DNA of 64,000 bases from the NCBI RefSeq assembly GCF_003957515.1, contig NZ_RQXW01000017.1, forward strand, positions 21,993 to 85,992, read 5' to 3'. Below, one piece after another: positions 62,281 to 64,000 of this stretch. The DNA is from Amphritea opalescens (GTDB lineage Bacteria > Pseudomonadota > Gammaproteobacteria > Pseudomonadales > Balneatricaceae). Made by a program: the position numbers and the translations under genes. The notes under the pieces were generated by a model. The model did no database searches. It saw only the letters and a program-made list of their open reading frames with translations, and had not been told where the DNA came from. Numbering within the stretch: position 1 is the stretch's first letter; each line of letters begins with the position of its first letter.

Positions 62281-63159
62281 GTGCGGATTAAGGTTGCCGA
62301 TTTGTCAAAGTTTCATCGTGTTGCTAAACAACCCCTCATGCTATGGCATGATGCCATCGCCGGTATTATTACCCATGGTGTGAACGATGATGCCGTCGAT
62401 AACCTGATGGATTCGTTGCGCCGCATCGTTGATGCCGATGGCAGTACCTTGATCGTCTACCCACAGGGTAGCCAACCCTATTGCCCATCTCGTAAACGTC
62501 GTAAAGGTGAAGACCCTCGCATCCATATCGATCGGTATATTGAAAGTGCTTACCTACTCGATCCTTTCTATCGTTTAGCGGTCGAGGGGCCAGCGGAGGG
62601 GGTTTACAGTCTAGCTCAAGTGGCACCGGATGGTTTTAAACAGAGTGAGCTTTATCGAGTCTATTATCAGCTGGTTAATTTTGGCGATGAAATCTGCCTG
62701 ATTATTCCGACCGAAAACGCGAGCATCCAAGTCTCCATTAGCCGCCAAGACCATAAACCTAAGTTCAGTTCCGCACAGCAAGACCTGATCCAGCGCGTGT
62801 TCTCAACCGTTAAAGCCATCTTGTTAAAATGGTGGGCCAGTTCGAAACAGGAACAAAAAGAGACCTTTCTCGAATCACACCTAGAGTGTGCCCTGAGTAA
62901 CTTTGGCAGCTCCGTTCTCACACAAAGGGAAACTCAGATTTTACAGCTGGTACTCAGAGGTTATGCGGTGAAATATATTGCCCAAAAACTCGAAATCAGC
63001 CCTGAAACCATCAAGCATCATCGTAAAAATATCTACTCGAAGTTGGATATCAATTCACAAGCCGAGATGTTTCACCTATTTATTGACTCACTACGCATGG
63101 TAACACCCGACTCACCACCCGACCCCCTGACTAACTACCTAAAGCCACCGGCACGGTAA
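62281..63159 (+). CDS. LuxR-family solo regulator
   Basis: 292 residues from a GTG at 62281 (ribosome site weak; an internal ATG at 62338 is possible). The sensor portion resembles the LuxR protein at 44491 in order of motifs (IESAYLLDPFYRLAVEG, QVAPDGFKQSELY). The HTH is SSVLTQRETQILQLVLRGYAVKYIAQKLEISPETIKHHRKNIYSKL. No autoinducer synthase is nearby. Confidence 0.82.
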   Translation: MRIKVADLSKFHRVAKQPLMLWHDAIAGIITHGVNDDAVDNLMDSLRRIVDADGSTLIVYPQGSQPYCPSRKRRKGEDPRIHIDRYIESAYLLDPFYRLAVEGPAEGVYSLAQVAPDGFKQSELYRVYYQLVNFGDEICLIIPTENASIQVSISRQDHKPKFSSAQQDLIQRVFSTVKAILLKWWASSKQEQKETFLESHLECALSNFGSSVLTQRETQILQLVLRGYAVKYIAQKLEISPETIKHHRKNIYSKLDINSQAEMFHLFIDSLRMVTPDSPPDPLTNYLKPPAR

Positions 63160-63407
63160 ATAAGCGGTATTACTCAAACGCTGATACCCCTTAACGGCTA
63201 TGCTCGACTAATGTCTCAGCGGGCTAGAGCAATGCAGCCATCATTAGAATGCTATACTTTTGCAAGAAGCACGTGAAAGTTGTCAAGTTTATCCAGCAAC
63301 AGCCGTTACTCCATTCGTTATAGGATAAAAATACAGTCAGCGGTCTCGATAGCCGCTATAATTAAACACTTGTTTTAATTTTCTCATCAACCAAAAAGAG
63401 ATGATCG

Positions 63408-63803
63408 ATGCCATATCAGTATGCCCTTACCGAATGCGACAACTATCTTCGTATTGAAGTACAGGGAAGCCGTAGTAAAACCGATGTGACACAAGCATCC
63501 CTAAAGATGTGGAAAGCGGTCGCTGAACACTGCAAGCATAAAGACTTTAATATGATACTCGCGGTTTTTCATCTCGATGGTACACGCTCGCTGATGGATA
63601 CCTTTAATATTGTTGCCGGTGTACAGGAGTTGCTTTGGCCAGAACTAGTGATCGCCTATGTTGATACCGACCCGGTCAATCGAAAAGAAAATATCATCGC
63701 CGAGCAGTCCGCCATGCTACATGGCATTAATTTCCGTACGTTTTTAACTGAAACCGATGCGGTTGCATGGCTGCAAGCGATGTATACCACGAATCGCTAT
63801 TAA
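63408..63803 (+). CDS. STAS/SpoIIAA-like small protein
   Basis: 131 residues, alternating strands and helices (YLRIEVQGSRSKTDV, FNMILAVFHLDGTRSLMDTFNIVAGV) like STAS/SpoIIAA-like proteins. There is no membrane helix or recognised catalytic site. It follows the LuxR gene on the same strand after 248 nt. Function unknown; the assignment is by fold pattern only. Confidence 0.6.
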   Translation: MPYQYALTECDNYLRIEVQGSRSKTDVTQASLKMWKAVAEHCKHKDFNMILAVFHLDGTRSLMDTFNIVAGVQELLWPELVIAYVDTDPVNRKENIIAEQSAMLHGINFRTFLTETDAVAWLQAMYTTNRY

Positions 63804-63849
63804 GCCAAATCCATCCTCGCTCAATCCTTCCTAACTCAGTTTTTAGCCG

Positions 63850-63912
63850 AAAAAAAACCGCTCAGTGAGCGGCCAGGTTACTGATAAACCCCAGTATTTT
63901 TGCTGGGGTTTT
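63850..63912. terminator. Pair of terminator-like hairpins at the right end
   Basis: CCGCTC-AGT-GAGCGG (63858-63872) with a run of A before it, so a minus-strand terminator for a gene beyond the window or a two-way one. AAACCCCAG (63886-63894) pairs with CTGGGGTTT (63903-63911), a plus-strand terminator for the STAS-like gene. Confidence 0.7.
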
Positions 63913-63955
63913 GCTTTTCTAGCGCCATGACTGTTTTATTAACAAAATACTGGGG
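63889..63955. repeat. 12-bp inverted repeat CCCCAGTATTTT / AAAATACTGGGG
   Basis: CCCCAGTATTTT at 63889-63900 and its exact complement at 63944-63955. A third pair, TTGAGGC (63963-63969) and GCCTCAA (63981-63987), lies just beyond. It could be the end of a mobile element that continues past the window or a compound terminator; no transposase is visible. Confidence 0.5.
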
Positions 63956-64000
63956 CAATAGTTTGAGGCCGTTTTAAGTCGCCTCAAGACCTCTCAGGCC

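Overview
This window looks like chromosome from a marine, heterotrophic gammaproteobacterium of the Oceanospirillales kind (Neptunomonas, Amphritea or Marinobacterium-like). That is an inference from the moderate GC, the three TRAP transporter systems, the TorF-type outer membrane protein and the repeated sets of polyamine and amino acid catabolic genes; no rRNA or tRNA is present to settle it. I see no phage, no complete insertion sequence and no CRISPR array. Nearly everything is catabolic genes with their own local regulators.

Layout. 0-6.2 kb: a TRAP binding protein cut by the window edge, a divergent LysR regulator, a PuuB-like amine oxidase, an NhaC-type antiporter and an EamA exporter. 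6.2-8.5 kb: small accessory genes (a lone 2TM SLATT-like protein, a cNMP-binding protein without a DNA-binding domain, an exported ATP-dependent DNA ligase). 8.6-12.9 kb: an AcoR-like sigma-54 activator divergent from a flavin monooxygenase, with a clear -24/-12 promoter and three upstream palindromes. 13.0-15.1 kb: a mesD-mesX folate-independent methionine synthase pair. 15.6-19.6 kb: mmsA plus an omega-amino acid:pyruvate aminotransferase with a divergent LysR gene. 20.1-26 kb: an atypical M19 dipeptidase-family protein and a DUF5943-like protein behind a TRAP transporter and a TetR gene with an AcrR-type operator.

27-45 kb and 52-60.6 kb form a polyamine catabolic region: two gamma-glutamylpolyamine synthetase-type genes, a PuuB-like oxidase, PuuC, two glutamine amidotransferase-like hydrolases, a complete PotFGHI importer plus a second PotF, a SpuC-type aminotransferase and an agmatinase. 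Together they can bring in putrescine or agmatine and take it to GABA by the glutamylated route or by direct transamination. A GntR/FCD regulator sits between two pairs of TGTGATCACA palindromes, which probably makes it the local switch. Inside this region, 46.6-52.3 kb is a self-contained 3-hydroxybutyrate-type module: a TRAP transporter and bdhA, a sigma-54 promoter, two upstream palindromes and a PAS-sigma-54 activator. 56-64 kb carries an HD-GYP protein, a MocR regulator that lacks its PLP lysine, an SMR pump and a LuxR solo.

The most unusual non-coding signal is a set of short tandem repeats. Three arrays of 13-nt units and one of 7-nt units all lie in gaps between convergent genes, and two of the 13-nt arrays share a consensus near CCCTYAACCAWA. 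Other points to follow are the two complete sigma-54 control regions, the PLP-lysine-less MocR and the metal-ligand-depleted M19 protein.
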